From: DATEJJ01 sp039649115
GTDB taxonomy: Bacteria; Actinomycetota; Actinomycetes; Mycobacteriales; Micromonosporaceae
Assembly (NCBI GenBank): GCA_039649115.1
Contig: JBBWZQ010000117.1
Location: 1 to 59,677 of the forward strand
DNA length: 59,677 nucleotides
Direction: 5' to 3'
Shown here piece by piece: positions 50,435 to 58,862 of the stretch. Numbering within the stretch: the stretch's first letter is position 1; every line of letters begins with the position of its first letter. Below the pieces are notes generated by a model. The model was given only the letters and a program-made list of their open reading frames with translations. It was not told the origin of the DNA and searched no databases. The translations under genes and the position numbers were made by a program.

Positions 50435-51666
50435 CGCGACGGCGCCAAGCTGCCGGAGGTGGGCACATAGGCCGGGAGCGCCGCGTCGAGGAGGAACCCG
50501 CCGTCGTCGTGCGGGCCGGTGTGCAGCGTGCCGTTGATCAGTTCTACGCGTTGCGCCAGGCCGAGCAGGCCGGTGCCGGTACCCGTGCCGGCCAGCAGGG
50601 GATCCCGAGCGCCGGTGGGTGCGCTGTTGCGGACGCTCAGGCGTACCCCGTCGGGCCGGTACCGCAGATGCACCTGGACCCGGGCGCCGGGTGCGTGTTT
50701 GCGCACGTTGGTCAGGGCCTCCTGGACGATCCGGTACGCCGTGCGGGCGACCACCGGTGAAACCCGTGACGGGTCTCCTTCCTCGACCAGGTCGACGGGG
50801 ACACCTGTGGACCCGGACTGGCGGACCAGATCCGCCACGTCGGGTACCGTGGCCTGGCTCCGACCGGCCGCGGCACCGCCGTGCCCGCCGATCGCGCTGC
50901 CACGGAGGATCCCCACCAGGTCACGTAGTTCCTGCAGCGCCTGGCACCCCGTCGTGCGCAGTTCCTCGGCGGCCGCGCGGGTCGACTCTTCACGCGTGGT
51001 GACCCGCAGCGCCCCGGACTGCAGGACCATCAGGCTGACCCGGTGGGTGACCAGATCGTGCATCTCGACCGCGAGCCGGGACCGTTCGTCGGCCCGCGCC
51101 TGCTCGGCGAGCAGGTGCTGTTCGCGTTCTGCTCGTTCGGTGCGGTCGGTGAGCGAGCGCAGCAGGCGTCGACGCGCCGCGACGTATGTCCCCAGCAGCG
51201 CGGGCCCGCCGATGAACAGGACGCTCTGCAGCATCCAGGGCGAGTTGGGCGGGGCGTCCCACCGGTGCGTTCCGACGACCGCCAGCGCGGCCACCGGCAG
51301 CCACGCGGCCGGCCGGTTCCTCGCGTAGGCCATCGCGCTGTAGGCCGCGAACGGCGCCGCGGCGGGCAACCACGGCATGGCATCCGGGCTCAGGTTCGCC
51401 GGGACGACCGTCCCGGGTGCCGTCCACTCCACGATGGCGATGGCCACCGCGGCGGCGGCCGCGGTCCAGGCCACCGCGAGCGGCGCCCGCCGGCGCACCA
51501 GCAGAAGCAGGGCGAGACCGACCTGGCCCGCGGTCATCGCCCCGCCGAGCGGTTCGAGGATCGGCCGCGAACCCCCCACCAGATACGCGCTGAGGGCCGT
51601 GGCGACGACCACGGCCGCGGCGTCGAAGGCCACGCCCCGCCGCAGTCCGTTGGTCACCGGGTCCAC
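50431..51666 (-). CDS. Sensor histidine kinase (HisKA_3)
   Basis: 411 residues from GTG 51666 (VDPVTNGLRRGVAFDAA); GTG 51657 is another candidate, and the frame is open to 51837. Four to six membrane helices (for example VVVATALSAYLVGG) precede His203 in AVEMHDLVTHRVSLMVL and a HATPase with EALTNVRKHAPG, VRNSAPTG and GTGLLGLAQRV. It has a short extracellular portion, so it probably senses within the membrane. It is transcribed together with its response regulator. Confidence 0.92.
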   Translation of the reverse strand: MDPVTNGLRRGVAFDAAAVVVATALSAYLVGGSRPILEPLGGAMTAGQVGLALLLLVRRRAPLAVAWTAAAAAVAIAIVEWTAPGTVVPANLSPDAMPWLPAAAPFAAYSAMAYARNRPAAWLPVAALAVVGTHRWDAPPNSPWMLQSVLFIGGPALLGTYVAARRRLLRSLTDRTERAEREQHLLAEQARADERSRLAVEMHDLVTHRVSLMVLQSGALRVTTREESTRAAAEELRTTGCQALQELRDLVGILRGSAIGGHGGAAAGRSQATVPDVADLVRQSGSTGVPVDLVEEGDPSRVSPVVARTAYRIVQEALTNVRKHAPGARVQVHLRYRPDGVRLSVRNSAPTGARDPLLAGTGTGTGLLGLAQRVELINGTLHTGPHDDGGFLLDAALPAYVPTSGSLAPSR

Positions 51667-51732
51667 AGCACGACGGTACCCGGCACAAGCATCGATGCAA
51701 GCCCGCGCCCCGCAATCGCCCGCGAAGACAAT

Positions 51733-51743
51733 ACGAAAGTCGC
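51733..51743. promoter_or_regulatory. Half site upstream of kinase gene
   Basis: ACGAAAGTCGC repeats the half site of the element at 49714-49754. It sits about 67-77 bp before the kinase GTG, where an autoregulatory site would be expected. Confidence 0.35.
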
Positions 51744-51818
51744 GTGGCGGCACGACGTCCGTCGCTCCGTCGTCTACCGCGGGTTCCGCCGTAGGACGGG
51801 AGCGCCGGGTCGAGTGTG

Positions 51819-52952
51819 TCAATGGGGTGGCAACCACCGGACCCGGCCGCCGAGAGAAGCGACGACCAGTTCCCCTGCCTCGGTGAACATGGCCGATCGG
51901 ACGTCAGGTTCGGTGTGGAGCACAGCCCCGCCGGCATCGATCATGTCCATGAGTCCATCATGGACAAGTGCGAAGCGCCGGCCGTCCGGATCGGACGCGA
52001 CGAACGCCTCACCGCGATAGTCCCGCGCCCAGGTCTGCCGCCCGTCCAGGCCGATGCCACGGATCGCGGTGCGGAGCGGGTCCGTGGTGCCGGCCGACCG
52101 CTCCAGAACGGCGCCGCCCCGCTTCCCGATGCTGCATTCACCGGCGAACGACAGATCCGTGCGCAACGGCACGCGGCGCCCCCTGTCGAGCAACCACGCG
52201 GCGTCGCGACCAGTCAGCAGTGCCACATCGCCACCGTCCGCCACACACGCGCCGGACACCTGTCCACGGTCGAGTGGGGCGCCGGCCGTACGCCATCCGG
52301 CCGTGTCACGGACGAACCAGCGCAACTGCGCGTGCGGTGCCCCGGGTGTCCGGGTGAATGCCAGCGCGGTCGACCTGTCCGGACTCTCGGTCCACAGGTA
52401 GTCCCGGTCAGGTACGGCGACGCGCTGCTCCTTGTCGGGCCGGACGAGACGGAGCCAGGTGCTCCCGGCCGAGTCGCCCTCCTCGACCACGGCGTCGGTA
52501 GGTGACCGGACGGTCAGGACCCGACGGTGGTGCGCCGCCGACACTGGAAACGGACTCGCCGTACCGATTCCCGGCCGCCACGGCACCGGGTCCGGACCGG
52601 CAGTGTCGCGGCTGCCCGACAGGATCGCGTCGGGGCACTGGTCGAGGCAGGTGAAGGTCGCACCGGTGTCCAACGCCTTGCGGTCCGACCACACGCGGGA
52701 ACCGGACCGGTCAAAACCCACCAACACCTTGGCGGAACGGTCCAACCCGACGGCACCGCGGCTCGAAACGGCCGCCAGGACGACGCCCTGCCGCATGGTG
52801 TCCGCCGGCCTACCCGGCCGAACGTCAGGGGCGCCGGAGCAGCCGGCCAGGAGCAGCACCGCGACAAGTCCGAGAACCGTTGGGGCCGCGCCGAAGCGCG
52901 ACCCCACGGCGATGCGGCTGCGCACTACCACCGGGCGGTGGTCGCGTCGCAT
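51819..52952 (-). CDS. Putative lipoprotein with propeller-like repeats
   Basis: 377 residues. A long basic n-region, hydrophobic VLGLVAVLLLAGCSG and a lipobox Cys place it on the outer membrane face. The body shows repeated Trp/Asp-containing strands (KVLVGFDRSGSRVW, STWLRLVRPDKEQRVAV, IGLDGRQTWARDYRGEAFVASDPDG) as in PQQ- or WD-like propellers. Cysteines in TFTCLDQCPD, GACVADG and GECSIG may form disulfides. No family is recognised. The start overlaps the end of the preceding secreted protein gene by 28 bp. Confidence 0.65.
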   Translation of the reverse strand: MRRDHRPVVVRSRIAVGSRFGAAPTVLGLVAVLLLAGCSGAPDVRPGRPADTMRQGVVLAAVSSRGAVGLDRSAKVLVGFDRSGSRVWSDRKALDTGATFTCLDQCPDAILSGSRDTAGPDPVPWRPGIGTASPFPVSAAHHRRVLTVRSPTDAVVEEGDSAGSTWLRLVRPDKEQRVAVPDRDYLWTESPDRSTALAFTRTPGAPHAQLRWFVRDTAGWRTAGAPLDRGQVSGACVADGGDVALLTGRDAAWLLDRGRRVPLRTDLSFAGECSIGKRGGAVLERSAGTTDPLRTAIRGIGLDGRQTWARDYRGEAFVASDPDGRRFALVHDGLMDMIDAGGAVLHTEPDVRSAMFTEAGELVVASLGGRVRWLPPH

Positions 52953-53347
52953 CCCGGATCAGTGGCGTTGTTCCGGTCGAACACGAACCCGTAGTTCGTG
53001 GCCGTGCTGACACTGCCGGGGATGGCGATGGTGCGGGTCGGGTAGTGGGTCAGGATCCGGCCGCCGATGACATTGCCATTGCCCCATGAGTAGTCGTACT
53101 GCGCGATGTCGACGTTGGTCTGGTTGCCGCCGTGGTCCTGCGTGTACTCGAAGTAGTCGATGATGTCGTAGACGCCGGTGTAGTGATAGTACGTCCACCC
53201 GGCGCCGTGGTAGGTGACGCCGCCCTCGTTGACCGAGCAGGAGGCGGCCTTGAGGGTGGCGCTTGCGGGGCTGACACCCACGAGCAAGGCGGCCACCGTC
53301 GCCGCGAGTGCCATGGGTAGTGAGTAGCTGAGCTTGCGCAGGATCAT
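52925..53347 (-). CDS. Small secreted protein of unknown function
   Basis: 140 residues with a clear Sec signal (MILRKLSYSLPMALAATVAALL, cleavage near PASA), behind GGGGAGG. The mature part is Tyr/Asn/Gly-rich (GWTYYHYTGVYDIIDYFEY, YDYSWGNGN), with one Cys near each end (ASCSV and PGCDA), suggesting a single disulfide-closed beta fold. No family is recognised. It precedes the lipoprotein gene, with overlapping ends. Confidence 0.7.
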   Translation of the reverse strand: MILRKLSYSLPMALAATVAALLVGVSPASATLKAASCSVNEGGVTYHGAGWTYYHYTGVYDIIDYFEYTQDHGGNQTNVDIAQYDYSWGNGNVIGGRILTHYPTRTIAIPGSVSTATNYGFVFDRNNATDPGCDATTARW

Positions 53348-53400
53348 CCGGGACCTCCCCGTGGAAAGCGATCATTGTCGTGACAAGTCTCCGCGTGGAG

Positions 53401-54297
53401 TCATGCCATCCGACTGCCGTCCGGTTGCCACCGCTGCCCGGCTCCGCCGCGCGCCAGGCCGGTCCCGGCAGGTGGTCCGGCGTCGACGATTGTGAGGGAG
53501 AGGTCGAGCGGGTCGAAATGGATGAGCGACTCCATCCACCAGGTCATGCCTGCTTGGGCGAATCCGTTGAGGTCGACGGTGGTGGGTTCGTCCCAGGCTT
53601 GGCTGGCGTTGCCCGCGACGGCGACGTCGAAGGGGCGCCCGGCGGTGTGTCCGGTGTCGTGTACGGCGGCGACGATGCCGGCGAGTTCGTGGGGTGTGAG
53701 TCGGTGGTCCTGGGGGTTGGGGAAGATGCCGTCACGGCGTGCGGCGCGGTCGATGACGTGGGGGTGGTTGGTGGAGCTGGCCACCCAGATGGGGATGCGG
53801 TGGGGTTCCGGCACGGTCTGTTCCAGGGCGATGTGGTACTGCGGCCCGTCGTGCTGGTAGGCCTGTCCGGTCCACATCGTCTGTACGACGTCGAGTGCTT
53901 CGTCGTACCGGGCGGACCGGGTGCGTGGATCGGTGGCTTCGCCGAAGCGGCTGAAGTCGCCCGATTCGTCGGAGCCGAGTCCGGTGCCGAGGATGCAGCG
54001 GCCTCCGGAGAGTCTGCTGAGGGTGGCGGCGTGTCGGGCGACGACCCACGGGCGGCGTCGTGGCAGGGGCGTGACCATGGTGCCGAGTTGGATGCGGTGG
54101 GTGGCCTGGGCGATGGCGCCGAGGGTGGTCCACGGGTCGGCGATGGGCATGGCGTCGGTGACCAGGTGGTCCCAGAGAAACACCCCGTCCCAGCCGGCTG
54201 CCTCGGCGCGGACGGCCAGGTCGACGAGGGCGGCGGGCTCGCCGAACGGGCCGAACGGCGGTAGGTAGACACCGTGACGGAGCGGGCTTTCGGTCAA
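53401..54297 (-). CDS. LLM class flavin-dependent oxidoreductase
   Basis: 298 residues from a TTG at 54297 with GGGAG upstream. LLM (luciferase-like) hallmarks: GVYLPPFGPFGEPAALVDLA, WDGVFLWDHLV, TTLGAIAQATHRIQLGTMVTPLPRRRPW, GTGLGSDESGDFSRFGE, RSARYDEALDVV and IPIWVAS. These enzymes use F420 or FMN; F420 use is common in actinobacteria. The substrate is not indicated. It is divergent from the UbiB-like gene (75 bp). Confidence 0.9.
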   Translation of the reverse strand: MTESPLRHGVYLPPFGPFGEPAALVDLAVRAEAAGWDGVFLWDHLVTDAMPIADPWTTLGAIAQATHRIQLGTMVTPLPRRRPWVVARHAATLSRLSGGRCILGTGLGSDESGDFSRFGEATDPRTRSARYDEALDVVQTMWTGQAYQHDGPQYHIALEQTVPEPHRIPIWVASSTNHPHVIDRAARRDGIFPNPQDHRLTPHELAGIVAAVHDTGHTAGRPFDVAVAGNASQAWDEPTTVDLNGFAQAGMTWWMESLIHFDPLDLSLTIVDAGPPAGTGLARGGAGQRWQPDGSRMA

Positions 54298-54372
54298 GGC
54301 ATTCTCCCTGAGCGTGGCGGTCTCCGGAGCAACCGGTAGCTTTCCATGGGCAGGCTACGGGGGTGGGGCACA

Positions 54373-56343
54373 GTGAGCGGCGTGGGCATGTTCCTGATCA
54401 TCGCGGTGACCGTGCTGATCGCGGTGGCCGGCATGGCTGCCGTCGCGCGGCGGCTGCTCGGCGTGCGGTTCGGCGCGCTGCGGCTGGTCCTGGCCGGCAC
54501 CCTCGCACTCGCCGTGTCCGGCCCGATCTCCCGGGCGATGGCGCACGCCGTGCGGCCCGACGATCCGAACCTGGCTCCGCTGTGGTTCCTCATCCTCGCG
54601 CTGCTCTGCTCGGTGCTGGTGGCGATGGTCTTCCTGGTGGTGGCCGAGGCGCTGGTGCCGACCGGGACGGTGGCCCCGATCGCCTGGCTGCGCGGGCTGC
54701 GCGGGCGGCTGGCCCGGGCCCGGCGGTACTCCCGGATCTCCGCCATCGCCATCCGCCACGGTCTCGGCCCGTACCTGCGTGGGCGGGGCCGCACCGATCC
54801 CGAGTCGCGCGGCCGGCTGGCCCGCTCGGTCCGGCAGGCGCTGGACGAGGGTGGGGTGACGTTCGTCAAGCTGGGCCAGGTGCTGTCCACCCGGGCCGAC
54901 CTGCTGCCCGCCGAGTTCATCGAAGAGCTGGGCCTGCTGCGCGACCGGGCCGCCCCGGTCGCCTGGCCGCAGGTCGAAGCGCTGCTGGTGGCGGAGTTCG
55001 GGGTACCGGTCGAGGAGCTGTTCGGCGAGCTTGACCCGGTGCCGCTGGCCGCCGCCTCGGTGGCGCAGGTACACGCCGGGCGGCTGCGCTCGGGTGCCGA
55101 GGTGGTGGTGAAGGTACAGCGGCCGGACATCCGCGGCGTGGTCGAGCGGGACCTGGACATCCTCGGACGGCTCGCCCGCACCGTGCAGGAACGCACCCGG
55201 TGGGGTCGGGCCACCGGCACCGTCGAGCTGGCCCGGGGCTTCGCCGACGCGGTTCGCGAGGAGCTGGACTTCCGGGTGGAGGCGCGCAACATGGCGGCGG
55301 TGCGGGCGGCGGCCGGGGATACCCGCGTTGTCTACCCGACCCCGCACGAGCCGCTGTGCACGGCGCGGGTACTGGTGATGGAGCGGCTGCACGGCCGGCC
55401 GCTGCGCGAGGCCGGCGCGCTGATCGAGGAGCACGGGCTGGACCGGTCGGCGCTGGCCGAGTGCCTGCTGGAGACCCTGCTGGAACAGATCATGGTGGGC
55501 GGGGTGTTCCACGCCGACCCGCACCCGGGCAACGTGCTGCTGCTCACCGACGGCCGGCTCGGGCTGCTCGACTTCGGTTCGGTGGGCCGGTTGGACGCCG
55601 GCCTGCGTGACGCTCTGGCCCGCCTGCTGCTGGCCGTGGACCGGGGCGACCCGGCCGGCGTGGTGGACACGCTGCTGGAGGTGGTGGGCCGGCCCGAGGA
55701 GGTCGACACACCGCGGCTGGAACGCTCGCTCGGCCAGTTCATGGCGCGTCACCTCAGCCCCGGCAGCGCGCCCGGGGTGCGCATGTTCGCCGACCTGTTC
55801 ACCCTGGTCTCCCGGTACGGGCTGGCGATACCCGCGGAGGTGGCCGCGGTGTTCCGTGCACTGGCCACTGTGGAGGGTGGGCTGACCGAGGTGGCGCCCG
55901 GCTTCGACATGGTGGCGCAGGCGCGGGCGTTCGCGGCCCGCCGGTTCGGCGAGCGGCTGCACCCGGATTCGTTGCGCCAGGCGGCCACCGACGAACTGGC
56001 CGCGCTGCTGCCGATGGTGCGCCGGCTGCCCCGCCGGGTGGAGCGGATCGTCTCGGCCATGGAACACGGCCGGTTGTCGGTCAACGTGCGGCTGTTCGCC
56101 GACGAGCGGGACCGCCGGCACCTGACCGGCCTGCTGCACCAGGTGCTGCTGACCGTCCTGGGTTCCACGGCCGGCGTCATGGCGGTACTGCTGCTCGGCA
56201 TCCGGGAGGGCCCGCGCATCACGCAAGCCGTTGGCCTGTACCAGATTTTCGGGTACAACCTGCTGGTGATCGCGGCGATCCTGGTACTGCGGGTCCTGGT
56301 GCTCATCTTCCGTGGCGACCGTCCGGACGGGCCGAACCGGTAA
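54373..56343 (+). CDS. UbiB/ABC1/AarF-family atypical kinase
   Basis: 656 residues from GTG 54373 (after GGGGTGGGG); ATG 54346 or 54388 are alternatives. Two or three N-terminal membrane helices, then the UbiB core: VTFVKLGQVLSTRADLLP (KxGQ motif), LAAASVAQVHAG, VVVKVQRPDI (ATP Lys), FRVEARNM, GGVFHADPHPGN and LGLLDFGSVGRLD (DFG), followed by a helical tail and two C-terminal membrane helices (MAVLLLGIREGPR, LLVIAAILVLRVLVLIF). UbiB proteins are ATPases that aid quinone or lipid handling at membranes; here menaquinone or lipid homeostasis is likely. Confidence 0.92.
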   Translation: MSGVGMFLIIAVTVLIAVAGMAAVARRLLGVRFGALRLVLAGTLALAVSGPISRAMAHAVRPDDPNLAPLWFLILALLCSVLVAMVFLVVAEALVPTGTVAPIAWLRGLRGRLARARRYSRISAIAIRHGLGPYLRGRGRTDPESRGRLARSVRQALDEGGVTFVKLGQVLSTRADLLPAEFIEELGLLRDRAAPVAWPQVEALLVAEFGVPVEELFGELDPVPLAAASVAQVHAGRLRSGAEVVVKVQRPDIRGVVERDLDILGRLARTVQERTRWGRATGTVELARGFADAVREELDFRVEARNMAAVRAAAGDTRVVYPTPHEPLCTARVLVMERLHGRPLREAGALIEEHGLDRSALAECLLETLLEQIMVGGVFHADPHPGNVLLLTDGRLGLLDFGSVGRLDAGLRDALARLLLAVDRGDPAGVVDTLLEVVGRPEEVDTPRLERSLGQFMARHLSPGSAPGVRMFADLFTLVSRYGLAIPAEVAAVFRALATVEGGLTEVAPGFDMVAQARAFAARRFGERLHPDSLRQAATDELAALLPMVRRLPRRVERIVSAMEHGRLSVNVRLFADERDRRHLTGLLHQVLLTVLGSTAGVMAVLLLGIREGPRITQAVGLYQIFGYNLLVIAAILVLRVLVLIFRGDRPDGPNR

Positions 56344-56472
56344 CCGCGCCGGCGCACACCGGCATGAGCCTCGCGTCGGGTCAGCGCGGGCTGCGCCTGC
56401 TGGACCAGTTCACCGGGATGCGGGTTTGCCGGCAGGGTGTGCGGGTAAGGCCAGCGGGAGGAGGAGGCCGGC

Positions 56473-57333
56473 ATGAACGTCGCGGTGCTGGGCATGGGAC
56501 AGATGGGGCGCGCGCTCGCCGCGAGGCTGCTGGACGGCGGCCACCGGGTGACGGTGTGGAACCGCTCCAAGGGCAAGGCCGGGGAGGTTGTCTCCGCGGG
56601 TGCCCGGGAAGCACCGAGCGTCGCGGACGCCGTGCAGGGGGTCGACGTCGTGATCACCATGCTGGCCAATGACGACGCCGTGCGCTCCGTCGCGTTCGGG
56701 GAGCTGCGGCCGTCGATCGGTGACCCGACCGTCTACGTCGACAGCTCGACCGTGTCGCCCACGCTCAGCGACGAGCTGGCCGCGGCGTTCCCCCGCTTCG
56801 TCGCCATGCCGGTACTCGGCAATCCGGTCGCCGTGCGGGCCGGCCAGGCGGTGCTCCTGCCCGGTGGCGACAGCGGGTCCGTGCAGCGCCTGGGTCCGGT
56901 TCTCGCGTCCTTGTCGCCCGCCGTCCGGCGATATGACTCCCCGTCCCTGGCCAGCACCGCCAAACTGGCGACCAACCTGTTGCTGCTGTCGGAGATCGTC
57001 GCGCTGGCCGAGTCGTTCGCGGTGGGCCGTTGCGGCGGGCTTTCCGACGACCAACTGCGCGACCTGCTGGGCAGCAGCCCACTGGTGCCCCCGGGCATCA
57101 AGAACCGGTTCGAGGGCGTACTGACCGGCGCGCAGGACGCGTGGTGGACCACCGCGCTCGGCGCCAAGGACGCCGGCCTGGCCGTGGCGGTCGCCCACGC
57201 CGCCGACGTCGAGTTGCCCGAAGCCACGGTGGTCAAGGGGCTCTACGAAAGAGCGGCGGCATCGGGTCTGGAGCACGCCGACGTCGCGGCCGTGGCCGAC
57301 CTCTACCGCGGCGCGGCGAGTGGGAGGGCGTGA
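56473..57333 (+). CDS. Beta-hydroxyacid dehydrogenase-like NAD(P) oxidoreductase
   Basis: 286 residues behind a strong GGGAGGAGGAGG. The Rossmann motif GMGQMGRALAARLLDGGH opens the chain, and the VWNRS loop points to NADP+ preference. VIVDSS-like TVYVDSSTVSP and LASTAKLATNLLLL place the catalytic Lys in the C-terminal helical domain of the 6-phosphogluconate/hydroxyisobutyrate dehydrogenase family. Members of this group in actinobacteria also reduce imines. The substrate is not indicated; it reads in the same direction as the UbiB gene. Confidence 0.88.
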   Translation: MNVAVLGMGQMGRALAARLLDGGHRVTVWNRSKGKAGEVVSAGAREAPSVADAVQGVDVVITMLANDDAVRSVAFGELRPSIGDPTVYVDSSTVSPTLSDELAAAFPRFVAMPVLGNPVAVRAGQAVLLPGGDSGSVQRLGPVLASLSPAVRRYDSPSLASTAKLATNLLLLSEIVALAESFAVGRCGGLSDDQLRDLLGSSPLVPPGIKNRFEGVLTGAQDAWWTTALGAKDAGLAVAVAHAADVELPEATVVKGLYERAAASGLEHADVAAVADLYRGAASGRA

Positions 57334-58695
57334 CTATCTCCACAGTGGAGGGTCGGCGAGCCGGGCCAGCTCCAGCGCCTGGGCCGGGAACCACTGCCCG
57401 GCGGCCGGGTCCACCACGCCCCACAGCGGATCGAAGTGCGGCTGGGCGTCTATGGTCAGGTTCCACGGGTTGTAGGCGGCGTAGTCCCAGGCGCGCGCGC
57501 CGCCCGCGATGTCGCAGGACCCGTCCGACTCGCCCGGGATCTTCGCCCACACGTACGCGTCGAGCAACGGCACGCCCGTGTCCGCCGTGGGTTGCCGGCC
57601 CACGCCGGCGCCCGGCGGGTTGCACCAGCTGCCGGACGCGAGCCGGGACACGACGTCGGCGGGCTGGTTGTAGGGTGCGGCGCCGAACGCGGACATGTCG
57701 TTCGGGCCCTGCCCGTTGCGACTGGTGTCGACGACGAAGTGGTCGGTGGGCGTGGCGGTACCCAGGTTGTCGGCGTACCACTGGTCGGTCAGGCCCCAGG
57801 TGCTGAAGTCGTTCGGGTTGGCCGGGAAGTACTGGCTGGCGCACCAGCTGTAGTGGCCGAGGCGCCACCCGCCGTCGGCGGGGTTGTTCGCGAAGGCGAG
57901 GCAGCTGGAGATCCACGTGCCGTACTTCTGCAGGCGGGGAGTGACCTGGTAGTTCGAGACGTTCAGGAAGAATCCCTGCGCCCGCTGCACGCCGGCCTTG
58001 GCCAGCCGGTCCGCGGCGTCGCCCACCCCGAGCCAGCCGCTGTGCGTGCCGTCGAGGTACACGCTGGTGTCCGGCTGCTGTTCCAGCCGGTCCACGGCCG
58101 CGTTCAGCGCGGTGTACCGCTCGGCCGGCGACGCTCCGGGCTGCGGGTTACCGGCGGAGTCGGTGGGCCTGCACCACTCCGGACTCCCGTTGATGTCGGT
58201 GTAGAACGGGATGATGCCGAGGCTGTCCGGTTCGAGCAGCACCACGGCCCGGTGGTCGCCGATGCCGCGCGCGAACCCGTCGATCCACGCCGCATAGTCC
58301 ACTGTGTCCACCGCCCCGCCGGCCGAGTACTGCGCGCAGTCCCGGAACGGAACGTCGTACGCGACGAGTACCGGCACCGTGTGGCGGCGCGCGGCGGCGG
58401 CCACGGTCTGCTGTACCTTCGCCTGCACCTCGGCTGGTGTGCCGCTGGTGAACCAGACGGCCTGCGCGGTGGTGACCATCCTGGCGAGGAGCGCGGCATC
58501 CCGGAACCGGTGCGCCTCCGCCAGACCGGCGATCTGGGTGACCGCCGCCGGGTTCGGGGGCGGCACGTAGAACCGCGTGGTCGTCGGGAGTTGATGCGCG
58601 GGCGCGGACGCGCCCGAGCTGGCGCCGGCGGTGAGGACACTGACTGCTGCGATCCCCAGGGCGAGGAGGCCGCGGCGAAGGACGGTACGGGCCAC
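57334..58695 (-). CDS. Secreted GH6 cellulase (endoglucanase/cellobiohydrolase)
   Basis: 453 residues from a GTG at 58695 behind CAGGAGA. A Sec signal (RRGLLALGIAAVSVLTAGASSG) leads to a GH6 barrel: FYVPPPNPAA, VPVLVAYDVPFRDCAQYSAGG (Asp119), YAAWIDGFARGIG, AVVLLEPDSLG (Asp157, acid catalyst), VYLDGTHSGWL, FFLNVSNYQ, FVVDTSRNGQGP and LDAYVWAKIPGESDGSC. The loops and length fit GH6 without a cellulose-binding module. It cleaves cellulose beta-1,4 bonds with inversion. The upstream sugar ABC ATPase gene (58863) reads the same way, suggesting joint uptake of products. Confidence 0.93.
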   Translation of the reverse strand: MARTVLRRGLLALGIAAVSVLTAGASSGASAPAHQLPTTTRFYVPPPNPAAVTQIAGLAEAHRFRDAALLARMVTTAQAVWFTSGTPAEVQAKVQQTVAAAARRHTVPVLVAYDVPFRDCAQYSAGGAVDTVDYAAWIDGFARGIGDHRAVVLLEPDSLGIIPFYTDINGSPEWCRPTDSAGNPQPGASPAERYTALNAAVDRLEQQPDTSVYLDGTHSGWLGVGDAADRLAKAGVQRAQGFFLNVSNYQVTPRLQKYGTWISSCLAFANNPADGGWRLGHYSWCASQYFPANPNDFSTWGLTDQWYADNLGTATPTDHFVVDTSRNGQGPNDMSAFGAAPYNQPADVVSRLASGSWCNPPGAGVGRQPTADTGVPLLDAYVWAKIPGESDGSCDIAGGARAWDYAAYNPWNLTIDAQPHFDPLWGVVDPAAGQWFPAQALELARLADPPLWR

Positions 58696-58862
58696 CGAAT
58701 TCTCCTGACGTGAACGCCTGTGGCAGGTGACCAGAGGCGTCCGCAGCCTTCGTCGGCGTGGACAGCATGTCAAGGCACGGTCGCCTCAATCGTGTATACC
58801 AATGAGCGGAACGTGAAAGTTACAGCGTACCGGCGTGGCGAACCACGCCGTCGAGGCGGTCG

